From CAXMQS01 sp036446035 (lineage in GTDB: Bacteria > Actinomycetota > Acidimicrobiia > Spongiisociales > JAOTWH01), in assembly GCA_036446035.1 (NCBI GenBank), contig JAZFSG010000013.1:1-15368 (forward strand): a DNA stretch of 15,368 nt, in the 5' to 3' direction. The translations under genes and the position numbers were made by a program. The notes beneath the pieces are model-generated. The model ran no database searches. It had not been told where the DNA came from and saw only the letters and a list, made by a program, of their open reading frames with translations. The first letter of the stretch is position 1; every line of letters starts with the position of its first letter. Positions 1-7,501 of the stretch are shown here, in pieces.

Positions 1-442
1 CGATCAGCTCTGATGCGTGGTCGTTTCGGGTTCGGCCGTGCTCGAGGGGCTTGCGATACCCAGAGTCGTCACCGCGGATGGCGAGGACGTTGTCGATGCC
101 CAGGTAGTGCAACTCGATGAGGAAGTCCTCCGTCTCCTCGCGAGCGAACCCCTCGCACAAGACGTGCGGTACGGCATCGATTTGATACTTGTTCTGGAGG
201 AGCGCACAGATCCCAAGCGTCCCGGGGCGCTTGCGCTTAACACGCTTCTGATATCCGGTTGGTGTTTCCTCGTAGATGACCTCGGCAGCGTGACTGGTGA
301 TGTCGATATATGGCGGCTCGAACTGCGCCAGGTCCTCGATGAGGGCCAACAGCGTTTCCAGATCCCCACCGCGGCTTGGCGGAATGATCTCGTAGCTGAT
401 CAACGGCCCGCTGGCCCGTTCGAGATGTTCGATGACCTTCAC
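1..442 (-). CDS. metF: Methylenetetrahydrofolate reductase (MetF), N-terminal part, runs off the left edge
   Basis: MetF reduces 5,10-methylene-THF to 5-methyl-THF with FAD in the cytoplasm, supplying methyl groups for methionine synthesis. About 147 codons are open to the window edge. Early on comes SYEIIPP, whose Glu (about residue 18) aligns with the catalytic Glu of the E. coli SFEFFPP motif. PPYIDITSHAAE follows, then KRKRPGTLGICALLQNKY, an EETEDFLIELHYLGI stretch and NVLAIRGD near residue 120, matching the flavin-contacting ALRGD segment. As I recall them, the KRKRPGT and EETED features resemble the longer MetF form seen in Bacteroidetes and some actinobacteria. The start is GTG at 442 (MKVIEHLERA), preceded by TAGCCT and a 7-nt spacer; GTG at 448 is in frame and possible. 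It lies about 17 bp after the glycosyltransferase stop on the same strand, so it is probably the last visible gene of that operon. No Shine-Dalgarno sequence lies at a usable distance. The C-terminal half is outside the window. Confidence 0.93.
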   Translation of the reverse strand, partial: MKVIEHLERASGPLISYEIIPPSRGGDLETLLALIEDLAQFEPPYIDITSHAAEVIYEETPTGYQKRVKRKRPGTLGICALLQNKYQIDAVPHVLCEGFAREETEDFLIELHYLGIDNVLAIRGDDSGYRKPLEHGRTRNDHASELI

Positions 443-459
443 GGCCACAAGGCTAACCG

Positions 460-2061
460 CTAGCCAAGTCTCCGGTCGCTCCGTTGGTAGCGAACGAACG
501 GTCGCAGCTCGACCCTTGGCATTGGATCAGCGAGCGGCGGCAGCTCCTTGCCGGCGGCTCCGAGCAGACGGCCAAGTCGATCGCCCCAGCCATGCACTCG
601 CCTGGCTTCGAGACCATCGGGCCGCGGTGAGTCGAGGGCGCTGGCAACGGCGTCTGGCAATGAGTCCGCCACGTGGACTCCCGCGATCCCTTCGAGCGCC
701 CGCAGCGGCGGACCGGCCACCGGGTTGCCCATCGCCAGGGATTCGAAAGCTTTGAGGGGACTGACCGCGTGGGTGGTCGGGGTGACGGTGAACGGGATCA
801 ATCCAACGTCGTAGCGCCCGACATAAGCCGGAAGCTGGAACTGCGGCTTGGCGCCCAGGAAGCGAACGTTGGAGGGCAGCGGCGGCCGCTCATCGGCATC
901 GCCGATGATGACGACAACGCCCTGCGGGTAGGCCTCGGCAACCGCAACAACAGCATCCCAATCGAACCAGTCGCCATAGAGCGAGCCGTGATACCCCAAC
1001 AGCGGCCGGGCTTCCGGAAGATCTGGAGGCAGCTCTCCGACATCGCCCGTGAACAGGCGATCGTTGACACCGTTCGGCACCAAGGTCACCGAACGGCCCC
1101 CGGAGCCAAGCTGCTCGACGAGCGTTTCGGCCGAGGCGACCAGCGCAGAGCTGGCATCGATGATCGCTCGCTCCACCTCAGGCTCGTACCAGTCGAGCCC
1201 GAGGGCGGCGTCCGACCAGTCGTCGATCCGGTCGTATATGACCTCGAAAGTGGCGCCACGAAGTGCGACAAGATCGCGGACGTAGTCGCGCACTGGGATC
1301 TCGCAAACAGCGATGCGGTCCGATGAGCGAGCTCGGGCCGAGTATGAGGAGGCATCGAAATCGTCATAGGCGTACTGCTCGAGGCGCGGATGGATGTGGC
1401 GAAGGCCGAGGCCGCTCGAACCCGACGACGCGAACCTGGTCACATAGGCAACGCGATAGCCCCGCGCCAGCAGTTCCATGGTCAGCTGGGCCCCGCGACT
1501 GCCGCCTCCAACATCGCGCAACGGGACGGCGCCGAGGACCACGGCCGCCGGTTCGTCGAATGGATCCAGACGGTGTCTTGCCCGGGGCCGACGACCAGTC
1601 GGAACGACAGTCAACCGATGGCCTGCCTGGTCGATGCGGCTGAAGAGGTCGGGGACGGCGTCCGCCGATGAGCCCCCAACATCGTCGAGTACGTGTGCGG
1701 TGACCGCCATGGCGATGGGTTCTATGCGGGCGGCCGACCCACGACGAAGCCAAGAGGGAGGTGAGGCGTTGGCCGCGACGACGACATCCGCCCCGGCTCC
1801 GACGAGGGCGGCCAGTCCTTTGGGGTCACCCGGCGGGATGAAGACGGTGTCGGTCGTTGGCCCTGCGGGGGGAAGGACTCCCACCCGGTAGGTGTTCGGC
1901 GTTGTGGCCCGCCACCGCCACGCTCGCAGCTTGCCGCCAACGATGACATCAACGTTCGATGTGACCTGGCTGCCCAACCGACGTTGCTTGACCCGATCGC
2001 GGACCCGCCGCGGGATCAAAGGCTTCAGGACCTTGCGAACGGAGGTCGGGATAATCGCCAC
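460..2061 (-). CDS. GT4-like glycosyltransferase with an extra N-terminal region (533 aa)
   Basis: A retaining GT-B glycosyltransferase that probably moves a sugar from a nucleotide-sugar to a cell-surface glycan at the cytoplasmic membrane face; donor and acceptor cannot be read from sequence. The C-terminal Rossmann half shows GYHGSLYGDWFDW (about 356-368), a strand VVVIIGD, DVGLIPF and SPLKAFESLAMG (about 434-445), the donor-site region. The N-terminal GT-B half starts near residue 170 with VVLGAVPLRDVGGGSRG. Residues 1-165 come before this and match no domain I recognise. The first 30 residues are very basic and could form a membrane-binding amphipathic helix. The start is GTG at 2061 without a clear ribosome binding site, 48 bp after the preceding gene. 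The GYHG/WFD and SPLK motifs are shared with the gene at 3341-4492, so the two are probably paralogues. It is likely cotranscribed with the other two transferases. Confidence 0.85.
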   Translation of the reverse strand: MAIIPTSVRKVLKPLIPRRVRDRVKQRRLGSQVTSNVDVIVGGKLRAWRWRATTPNTYRVGVLPPAGPTTDTVFIPPGDPKGLAALVGAGADVVVAANASPPSWLRRGSAARIEPIAMAVTAHVLDDVGGSSADAVPDLFSRIDQAGHRLTVVPTGRRPRARHRLDPFDEPAAVVLGAVPLRDVGGGSRGAQLTMELLARGYRVAYVTRFASSGSSGLGLRHIHPRLEQYAYDDFDASSYSARARSSDRIAVCEIPVRDYVRDLVALRGATFEVIYDRIDDWSDAALGLDWYEPEVERAIIDASSALVASAETLVEQLGSGGRSVTLVPNGVNDRLFTGDVGELPPDLPEARPLLGYHGSLYGDWFDWDAVVAVAEAYPQGVVVIIGDADERPPLPSNVRFLGAKPQFQLPAYVGRYDVGLIPFTVTPTTHAVSPLKAFESLAMGNPVAGPPLRALEGIAGVHVADSLPDAVASALDSPRPDGLEARRVHGWGDRLGRLLGAAGKELPPLADPMPRVELRPFVRYQRSDRRLG

Positions 2062-2109
2062 GGCGCGAGGCTATCGAGAGCGTTCGGCGCCAGCCGGGCT
2101 TCCCCTCGA

Positions 2110-3348
2110 CTAGCGGGCGAGCACCTTGTCCATAACCTCGGCTTTGACCGCCGCCACTTGGGTCGGCGAGTGCTGCGCTGCGACGTACGCCACACCTCCC
2201 GCACTGAGGCGGAAGCGTGCTGCCGGGTCGTTGGCGAGCCCGACGACGGCGTCGGCGAAAGCCTCTGGTTCGTCCGCCACAACGATGTCGAGTCCGTTCG
2301 TCACCGCAAGGCCCTCACAGCCTTTTGAGGTCGAAACAACCGGAAGGCCGGCAGCCAACGCCTCAACGATCTTCACGCGAACCCCGCTGCCGGTGAGCAG
2401 CGGTGCGAGGAGGACGTCTGCTCGATCCCGCCAGCCAGCGACGTCGTCCTGATAGCCGTGGAACGTGATCCGGCCATCGGCAGAGCCGAGATCACTGGGC
2501 GGGTTGCTGCCGACGATGTGCAGCTCGGCCTGGGGCAACCTGTCACCGACGAGGGGCCACACCTCCTCGATGAGCCACCGAACGCCAACGGAGTTAGGGG
2601 GCCAGTCGAACCCCCCGAGCCACAGCATCCTGAATGGGTCGGCGTGGAACGCCCTGTCGTGCGCCCTCGCGGCGATCGGCAAGGGAACCACCGTCTTGGG
2701 GCAGGACTCGTCGGCCCTCGTGGCATCGTTGGGAGAGATGAAGATCTTGGCCTCGAAGCCGAGCCGGTTCTTGAGTTCGATGGCCTCTCCGTTGCGCCTG
2801 CTGAACCAGCCGAAGGCAAGCCAAACGGCCATCGCCGCACGGCTCCAGCGATCCGTCCGGAAGAATGGGTAGATATCGGTCTCGATGTTGTGATTGACCA
2901 AGATCGCCGGCGCATCAGGCACGAGCGACTTGACGAACGCCATCTGCAGGTGGTCGACCTCGATCAGGTCGATGCTTTCTTGCTCGATCAAGCGCTTGGC
3001 GGTGGCCACGGCCTCTGCTGAGTAATAGGAGACGTCCATCAGCGGCAGCTTGTGCCTGAGGTGGAACCACAGATGACGCAACACCCTTCGCCGCGACAGC
3101 TCAGCAGGTATCAGCGGCCGGTCGACGAAGGTGACAGAGCGAAACACCGACCGGTACTGATCCATCAGAGAGGAACCGCCGGCATCGAGCTGCGCCCGTT
3201 CGTCCTTGTTGCACATCACCAACAGGTGGTAGTCGAACCTGTCTGCCAACTGCGAGGCCAGCTCCCAGGTGTAGATGCGGCCGCCGGAATCGGCTGGGAG
3301 CAGCGGCGATGGCGTCACCAGCAAGACGGCTGGCTTCGAGCTAGACAC
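2110..3348 (-). CDS. GT4-family glycosyltransferase (412 aa)
   Basis: A retaining GT-B glycosyltransferase, probably in synthesis of an extracellular polysaccharide or surface glycan. The N-terminal half opens with VLLVTPSPLLPADSGGRIYTW, in which the Gly-Gly loop near residue 20 is the usual nucleotide-sugar phosphate contact. The segment NHNIETDIY near the middle is typical of this subfamily. The C-terminal half has MLWLGGFDWPPN, AELHIVGSNPP and GSGVRVKIVEALAAGLPVVST (about 320-340), the donor-binding region; EGL follows shortly after. GTG at 3348 is chosen as the start because it yields the conserved N-terminus and overlaps the previous stop by only 8 bp, which suggests translational coupling. 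The frame stays open upstream to 3561, but that part is Arg-rich and antiparallel to nothing recognisable: it overlaps the previous gene's real frame. This one is less like the other two transferases than they are like each other. Confidence 0.87.
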   Translation of the reverse strand: MSSSKPAVLLVTPSPLLPADSGGRIYTWELASQLADRFDYHLLVMCNKDERAQLDAGGSSLMDQYRSVFRSVTFVDRPLIPAELSRRRVLRHLWFHLRHKLPLMDVSYYSAEAVATAKRLIEQESIDLIEVDHLQMAFVKSLVPDAPAILVNHNIETDIYPFFRTDRWSRAAMAVWLAFGWFSRRNGEAIELKNRLGFEAKIFISPNDATRADESCPKTVVPLPIAARAHDRAFHADPFRMLWLGGFDWPPNSVGVRWLIEEVWPLVGDRLPQAELHIVGSNPPSDLGSADGRITFHGYQDDVAGWRDRADVLLAPLLTGSGVRVKIVEALAAGLPVVSTSKGCEGLAVTNGLDIVVADEPEAFADAVVGLANDPAARFRLSAGGVAYVAAQHSPTQVAAVKAEVMDKVLAR

Positions 3349-4492
3349 GACGCCGGCCGAGCTCGTCGAGGCGATCCAGGATCGGCTGCAACCGCCGCGT
3401 CCAAGCCGCGCTCTCAGCTTCGGCATCCGCCGCCGAGCGCCACGCAGTGTCGTTGGCATCGGCGCTGCGGATCGCCGCGGCGAACGCGGCGGCGTCGCCG
3501 GCCACCACCGTCGAAGGAGAATCGATCGCGGCCGGCAGCGGAGTCGACACGACGGGAACACCGGCCGCGAGGTACTCGAAGAGTTTGAGCGGGCTCACTC
3601 CCTCGGTCATCTCGGTGATCTGGAAAGGAACTAGCCCAACATCGAACGCCTGGACGAAGGCAGGGACATCATCTGCACTCTGTTGTCCGATGAGAGTGGT
3701 ATTGCCGAGGGCAGTGAAGGCCGCGGCCCCCTCCTCGGCCCCTGCGAGTACCGGGCCGACCAGGACGAAGTTCCAGTCGGGCAGCGTCCGCGCCACCTCG
3801 CTGAGAAGGGCGAAGTCGAACCACTCGGCGACGGCGCCGTGATAGCCGGCGATCGGGCCCTCCGGCAGCTCCGGAGGGCGAACCGTCGTTGACCGAAAGC
3901 GATCGAGATCGACGCCGTTCTCCGCCAGGATCAAGTCGCTGCGCTCTGAGCGGTGGCGATCGTGGAGCACTCGCGCCGACGCCGCGACGACATCGGCGCT
4001 CTGCACCAGCGCCGGATGGTGTGCCCCAACCCGGCGCGATGCAGGCAGGTCGACCTCGTCGGGATCGAAGATCGTGAGATCATCGAAGATGTCGTAGAAG
4101 ACGGCGGCGTCCTGGTAGTGCTCGAACAGCTCACGTAGCGGTGGGAAGTGAACCATGAGCAGCACGCCCCGCCGCGGCGTCTCGCGAATCGACGGAACGA
4201 TATTGACGCCATCTGCCTTTCTGGAGCGGAGCTCGAGCGGGTCGACGAAATACACGTCGTGTCCCGCCCTGGCGAAGGCGGCGGCAATTGCTTGCGGCCG
4301 CTGCCGCATGACGTCCCATCGACACCAGTCCGGAAGATGGACCACAGCTCGGAGCTCCCCAGAGCCAGGCCCTTCGAGTTCCGGTCGTCCGACGGAGCGG
4401 GCGCGCAGACGGTGCAGCAGCGGCACCCGCCGCAGCACCGCCCTCACGTTCTTGGGCAGCCGCGCAGCCAGGCGGGAGAGGAGGTTCAACAT
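3341..4492 (-). CDS. GT4-like glycosyltransferase (383 aa)
   Basis: A GT-B glycosyltransferase, probably acting on a surface glycan at the inner membrane face. The start region (MLNLLSRLAARLPKNVRAVL) is a basic amphipathic stretch. HLPDWCRWDVMRQRPQ comes next, a phrase common to proteins of this family that begin with a 'my rival is here' Rossmann half. The C-terminal half has GYHGAVAEWFDF (about 216-227), FVLVGP, DVGLVPF and SPLKLFEYLAAGVPVVSTPLP (about 300-320). The ATG at 4492 shares its A with the stop codon of the ABC ATPase (TGATG), so translation is very likely coupled to that gene. The frame remains open upstream to 4765, but those residues lie inside the ATPase gene in another frame and look like a shadow. 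It is close in motif order to the product of 460-2061. Donor and acceptor are unknown. Confidence 0.87.
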   Translation of the reverse strand: MLNLLSRLAARLPKNVRAVLRRVPLLHRLRARSVGRPELEGPGSGELRAVVHLPDWCRWDVMRQRPQAIAAAFARAGHDVYFVDPLELRSRKADGVNIVPSIRETPRRGVLLMVHFPPLRELFEHYQDAAVFYDIFDDLTIFDPDEVDLPASRRVGAHHPALVQSADVVAASARVLHDRHRSERSDLILAENGVDLDRFRSTTVRPPELPEGPIAGYHGAVAEWFDFALLSEVARTLPDWNFVLVGPVLAGAEEGAAAFTALGNTTLIGQQSADDVPAFVQAFDVGLVPFQITEMTEGVSPLKLFEYLAAGVPVVSTPLPAAIDSPSTVVAGDAAAFAAAIRSADANDTAWRSAADAEAESAAWTRRLQPILDRLDELGRRRV

Positions 4493-5313
4493 CAATCGTC
4501 GTGGAGCGCGCCGCCCGGCGCCTCGGGGTGGATCGTCCGCTCGAGGTGACTGTGTCTCCCCGGCACCGGGGTATGGGCCGGATCGTCGATGAAGAAGCGC
4601 CCGTCCTCGAGGCGCATGAATCGAGTCCCATACGCAGCGGACAGCGTCTCCGTCGTCAGAGCCTCGGCCGGCGGGCCTTCGGCCACGACCTTCCCCGCCA
4701 GCAGGATCACGTGGTCGGTCGCCGAGGCAACCGACAGGTCGTGGGTGCTCATGACAACGCTGCATCCCGTCCCACGTTCATCGACTATGGCCTTTTCGAT
4801 CGCCTGGTGGGAAACAACGTCGACACCCGTAAAGGGTTCGTCGAGCAGCAACACATCGTGATCCTGGGCGAGCCCCTGGGCAACGAACACCCGCTGCCGC
4901 TCGCCTCCCGAAAGCTCACCGAGGTGACGCTCGGCGATGTCGGCGAGGCCGAGCCGGTCCATCGCAACATCGACCGCGTTGCGGTCAACGTCGGTCAGTC
5001 TGCCGAAGGCCCCCGAGGTCGTGAAGCGGCCCATGGTCACCACCTCGCGCACTGTCACCGGCATCGACTCGTTGACCTTGGTGGTCTGCAGAACGTAGGC
5101 GACGCGACTTCGCACGCGATCGGCGGTAGCGCCGCCGATGGTGACCAATCCGGACCCGGCGAGGCCGGCAATGGCATTGAGGAGGGACGACTTGCCGGAG
5201 CCGTTGGGTCCGATGAGAGCTGTGACCGCGTTGGAGGGGATCGAGAAGCTCGAGCTGGCGAGAGCCACCACCGAGCCGTACCGAACCTCTACGTCGCTAC
5301 CTTCGATCAGCAC
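4492..5313 (-). CDS. znuC: Metal ABC transporter ATP-binding protein (ZnuC/MntB family)
   Basis: The cytoplasmic ATPase that powers zinc or manganese import with the binding lipoprotein and permease encoded divergently at 5772-7501. It has Walker A GPNGSGKSS (about 35-43), a Q-loop Gln near 76, signature LSGGERQRV (about 134-142), Walker B VLLLDEP (about 154-160) and a switch His in STHDL (about 191). All catalytic motifs are intact. The C-terminal 30 residues contain five His and several Asp, which might bind metal. A GTG at 5322 is in frame, but GTG at 5313 is preferred: GGGGAGG at 5322-5328 lies 8 nt ahead of it, the best ribosome binding site in the window, and would overlap the 5322 start. 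The gene overlaps the regulator stop by 7 bp and its own stop overlaps the next glycosyltransferase start by 1 bp. Zinc versus manganese cannot be decided from the ATPase. Confidence 0.92.
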   Translation of the reverse strand: MLIEGSDVEVRYGSVVALASSSFSIPSNAVTALIGPNGSGKSSLLNAIAGLAGSGLVTIGGATADRVRSRVAYVLQTTKVNESMPVTVREVVTMGRFTTSGAFGRLTDVDRNAVDVAMDRLGLADIAERHLGELSGGERQRVFVAQGLAQDHDVLLLDEPFTGVDVVSHQAIEKAIVDERGTGCSVVMSTHDLSVASATDHVILLAGKVVAEGPPAEALTTETLSAAYGTRFMRLEDGRFFIDDPAHTPVPGRHSHLERTIHPEAPGGALHDD

Positions 5314-5756
5314 CGCCGACACCTCCCCTCTATCTCGAGAGTGTGGCCCTCTGGCATGAGCCCGGCGTTGTCTGCCACTGCTGCCACGAGCTTGGACAAG
5401 CCCTCTTCGGTGCCCTCATCGAGTTCGATGTCGTCGACCGCTCCGCAGTTCGTGCAAACGAGGTGATGATGATGTCCTCGGATCCACTCCGCCAGTTCGT
5501 AGCGGGTGACACCTCGCAACCCATGGTGAGGCACCACAACGCCACAGTCCTCGAGAAGGGTGAGGGTTCGATACAGCGAGGAAACGGGAACGCCGCCGGC
5601 AAGGATCTGCTGCAGCTCGGCGGCCGAGCGGGGCCCGTCGGCACCCTGCAAGGCTCGAAGGACGAGACGGCGACCACCCGTGAAGCGAACGCCGTTCGCA
5701 GCCAGCCGGTCCTGAACCGATCGTTCCACAGGTCGCAGGGCTTGGGTCGAACTCAT
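5307..5756 (-). CDS. zur: Fur-family metal-responsive repressor, probably Zur (149 aa)
   Basis: A dimeric winged-helix repressor that binds DNA when loaded with metal. The N-terminal DNA-binding half includes RFTGGRRLVLRAL and the recognition segment VPVSSLYRTLTLLEDCGVV (about 56-74). The dimerisation half starts with HHHHLVCTNCG (95-105), the metal-sensing His cluster and first structural CxxC. The protein ends in CRRC (146-149), the second CxxC, so the structural zinc site is complete. Its position directly before a metal ABC ATPase and opposite a ZnuA-like lipoprotein, together with a Zur-box-like palindrome in front of it, favours zinc over iron as the signal; that is inference. The ATG at 5756 follows TATTCT by 6 nt with no ribosome binding site, so the mRNA is probably leaderless. 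Autoregulation is expected because the box overlaps the promoter. Confidence 0.9.
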   Translation of the reverse strand: MSSTQALRPVERSVQDRLAANGVRFTGGRRLVLRALQGADGPRSAAELQQILAGGVPVSSLYRTLTLLEDCGVVVPHHGLRGVTRYELAEWIRGHHHHLVCTNCGAVDDIELDEGTEEGLSKLVAAVADNAGLMPEGHTLEIEGRCRRC

Positions 5757-5761
5757 ATACT
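5756..5761 (+). promoter_or_regulatory. Candidate -10 of znuA promoter
   Basis: TATACT matches five of six consensus -10 bases and lies 10 nt before the znuA ATG at 5772. That leaves a leader of only about 4 nt. No convincing -35 is seen at 16-19 nt upstream, where the sequence lies inside the zur coding region. Confidence 0.45.
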
Positions 5762-5762
5762 T

Positions 5763-5791
5763 AGAATAAGAATGATTCTCAAAATACCCAA
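5763..5791 (-). promoter_or_regulatory. Predicted zur promoter (leaderless)
   Basis: On the minus strand TTGGGT (5791-5786) and TATTCT (5768-5763) are 17 nt apart, and the ATG begins 6 nt after the -10 hexamer. That spacing puts transcription initiation at or beside the start codon. The -35 keeps only the TTG of the consensus. Confidence 0.5.
5767..5781. promoter_or_regulatory. Zur-box-like operator between zur and znuA
   Basis: TAAGAATGATTCTCA is an imperfect palindrome centred on G5774 (AGAAT-g-ATTCT core). It agrees at 12 of 15 positions with the Streptomyces-type Zur box TGAAAATGATTTTCA as I recall it. It overlaps the zur -10 hexamer and the znuA start codon (5772-5774), so a bound repressor would block both divergent transcripts. 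The specific regulator is inferred from the adjacent Fur-family gene. Confidence 0.72.
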
Positions 5792-6680
5792 AAGGTTGGG
5801 AATCGGCCCAGCGCTGGTGCTGGCGCTCATCGTCGGCGCCTGCAGCGGCACGACGACTCCCCTGCCGCGACCCCTGGTGGTGGTCTCAACCACTGTCTGG
5901 GGCGACCTTGCGTCGAGTCTTGTCGGGGATAAGGGATCGGTCGAGGTCCTGATGCCCATCGGCGCCGACCCTCACGACTTCCGTCCTTCGGCCAAGCAGG
6001 TGGCGCTGCTCGATGACGCCGACCTCGTCATCGTCAACGGTCTCGGTCTCGAGGAAGGGCTAGGCGATGTGATCGACTCCCTCTCCCCCGCCAGGGTGAT
6101 GACGCTGGGACCGCTCCTGACCCCCATCGAAGTTGCGGATACGTTCGATCCTCATGTCTGGCTCGACCCGCAGCGAGCGATGCGTGCCGTCGACCTCGTC
6201 GCAGGGCGTCTCGGGGAGCTCGACTGGGACCTCACTGAACACGACTGGCAACAACGAGCAGCTGACTACAAGTCGAAGCTGAGAGTCGCCATGCTCCAAG
6301 TTGAGGAGCTGCTGGGACAGGTCGCGCCCCAGCGGCGCCACCTCGTTACCCAGCATGATTCCCTCAGGTACCTCGCTGCGGCATACGGATACGAGATCGT
6401 CGGAACGCTCGTCGAGGGTGGGTCGACCCTTGCGCAGCCGAGCTCGCAGCACCTGGCTGACATCATCGCGTTGATCGAGGAGCGATCGGTCCCAGCCATC
6501 TTCGTCGACGCCGGCGAACCGACCTCGCTTGCGGACAGCGCTGCCGAAGAGGTCGGCGGCGTCGCGGTGGTGGAGCTCTACACCGGCACCCTCGGGGGCC
6601 CAGGGTCGGGAGCCGAGACCTACGTTGACATGATGATCGTGAATGGCACCCGCATCGCAGAGGCGCTGGGAACTGGATGA
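5772..6680 (+). CDS. znuA: Zinc/manganese-binding lipoprotein of ABC importer (ZnuA/MntA family, 302 aa)
   Basis: The extracytoplasmic solute-binding protein (cluster A-I) that captures a divalent metal and delivers it to the permease encoded next. The signal peptide (residues 1-23, basic KIPKR then a hydrophobic core) ends in lipobox VGAC with Cys24 lipidated. Metal ligands fit the family: His68 in GADPHDF, His128 in FDPHVWLDP, His195 in TQHDSLRYL, and an acidic residue in VDAGEPTSLADS (Asp246 or Glu249). The His-rich loop of classical ZnuA proteins between the first two His is absent, so manganese is possible; the Fur-type regulator and operator point to zinc. The ATG at 5772 is chosen because it starts the signal peptide. 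The open frame continues 143 codons upstream, but antiparallel to zur. The stop overlaps the permease start as ATGA. Confidence 0.92.
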   Translation: MILKIPKRLGIGPALVLALIVGACSGTTTPLPRPLVVVSTTVWGDLASSLVGDKGSVEVLMPIGADPHDFRPSAKQVALLDDADLVIVNGLGLEEGLGDVIDSLSPARVMTLGPLLTPIEVADTFDPHVWLDPQRAMRAVDLVAGRLGELDWDLTEHDWQQRAADYKSKLRVAMLQVEELLGQVAPQRRHLVTQHDSLRYLAAAYGYEIVGTLVEGGSTLAQPSSQHLADIIALIEERSVPAIFVDAGEPTSLADSAAEEVGGVAVVELYTGTLGGPGSGAETYVDMMIVNGTRIAEALGTG

Positions 6681-7501
6681 TGGACTGGCTCCTCGATCCC
6701 TTCGCTCAAACTTTCGCACAGCGAGCCCTGCTCGGTGGGATCCTCGCTGTCATCGCCACCTCGCTGGTCGGGACTTGGGTCATCATCCGCGGCATGGCGT
6801 TCATGGGCGATGCGCTCGTCCATGGCGTCGTCCCAGGCATCGCGATAGCGGTCGTCGTTGGCTTCGATGCGACAATCGGTGCCGCCCTCGCCGCGGTCGT
6901 CATGGTGGTCGGCATCAACCTCGTTCATCGCCAGACCGCCTTCTCCGAGGACACCAGCATCGGGCTGCTTTTCGTTGGGATGCTGGCGCTCGGTGTCATC
7001 ATCATCTCCAGATCCGCCTCCTACACCGGCAGCCTGACTTCGATCCTCTTCGGCGATGCCCTGGGGGTCACCGAGGGCGACATCGTGCTGTTGGCGGTGG
7101 TGGCCGGCGTCGCCGTCGTGACCTCGATCGTCTTCTACCGGCCGTTCCTGGCCCTCTCTTTCAACGAGTCGAAGGCGCAACTGCTCGGCATGCGCCCCAA
7201 CCTCGCCCACTTCGTGCTGCTGACGCTTATCGCACTTGCCGTCATCGGAAGCTTCCGAACGGTCGGCACCCTCCTGGTATTCGGACTGCTCATCGCTCCC
7301 CCTGCGACCGCCGCCCTCATCAGCCGCCGCGTGCCCACGATGATGCTGACGAGCACCGCCATCGGCGTCGTGTCGGTCGCAAGCGGTCTGATCCTCAGCT
7401 ATCACCTCGACACTTCGGGGTCGGCAACGATGGCTCTGGTGCCGGTGGTCCTCTTCTTCGCGGTGCTTACGGTCAAGTCGCTACGTCCATCGTCGCCATG
7501 A
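6677..7501 (+). CDS. znuB: Metal ABC transporter permease (ZnuB family, ABC-3, 274 aa)
   Basis: The integral membrane channel subunit of the zinc/manganese importer, pairing with the ATPase at 4492-5313. Eight or nine hydrophobic segments are visible, beginning with FAQRALLGGILAVIATSLVG. The segment IIRGMAFMGDALVHGVVPGIA (about 37-57) is the hallmark of the family. FYRPFLALSFNESKAQLLGM (about 154-173) is the usual cytoplasmic coupling loop, and GSFRTVGTLLVFGLLIAPPATA (about 196-217) is another conserved block. Length is normal for the family. The start ATG at 6677 is followed by a second ATG; the first overlaps the znuA stop in ATGA. The stop overlaps the next ATG in the same way, so the three genes form a coupled unit. 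Confidence 0.93.
   Translation: MMDWLLDPFAQTFAQRALLGGILAVIATSLVGTWVIIRGMAFMGDALVHGVVPGIAIAVVVGFDATIGAALAAVVMVVGINLVHRQTAFSEDTSIGLLFVGMLALGVIIISRSASYTGSLTSILFGDALGVTEGDIVLLAVVAGVAVVTSIVFYRPFLALSFNESKAQLLGMRPNLAHFVLLTLIALAVIGSFRTVGTLLVFGLLIAPPATAALISRRVPTMMLTSTAIGVVSVASGLILSYHLDTSGSATMALVPVVLFFAVLTVKSLRPSSP

Noticed and set aside
17..463. 148-residue plus-strand frame at the left edge
   Set aside because: The minus strand there encodes clear MetF motifs (EIIPP, VLAIRGD), so this is an antisense shadow.
3349..3561. Upstream extension of the middle glycosyltransferase
   Set aside because: Arg/Pro-rich translation inside the C-terminus of the preceding gene; GTG 3348 gives the conserved N-terminus.
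5343..5771. Upstream extension of znuA by 143 codons
   Set aside because: It lies antisense to zur, and the signal peptide with lipobox begins at the ATG at 5772.
6620..7405. 261-residue minus-strand acidic frame opposite the permease
   Set aside because: Asp/Glu/His-rich reading is the reverse image of hydrophobic membrane codons, not a real acidic protein.
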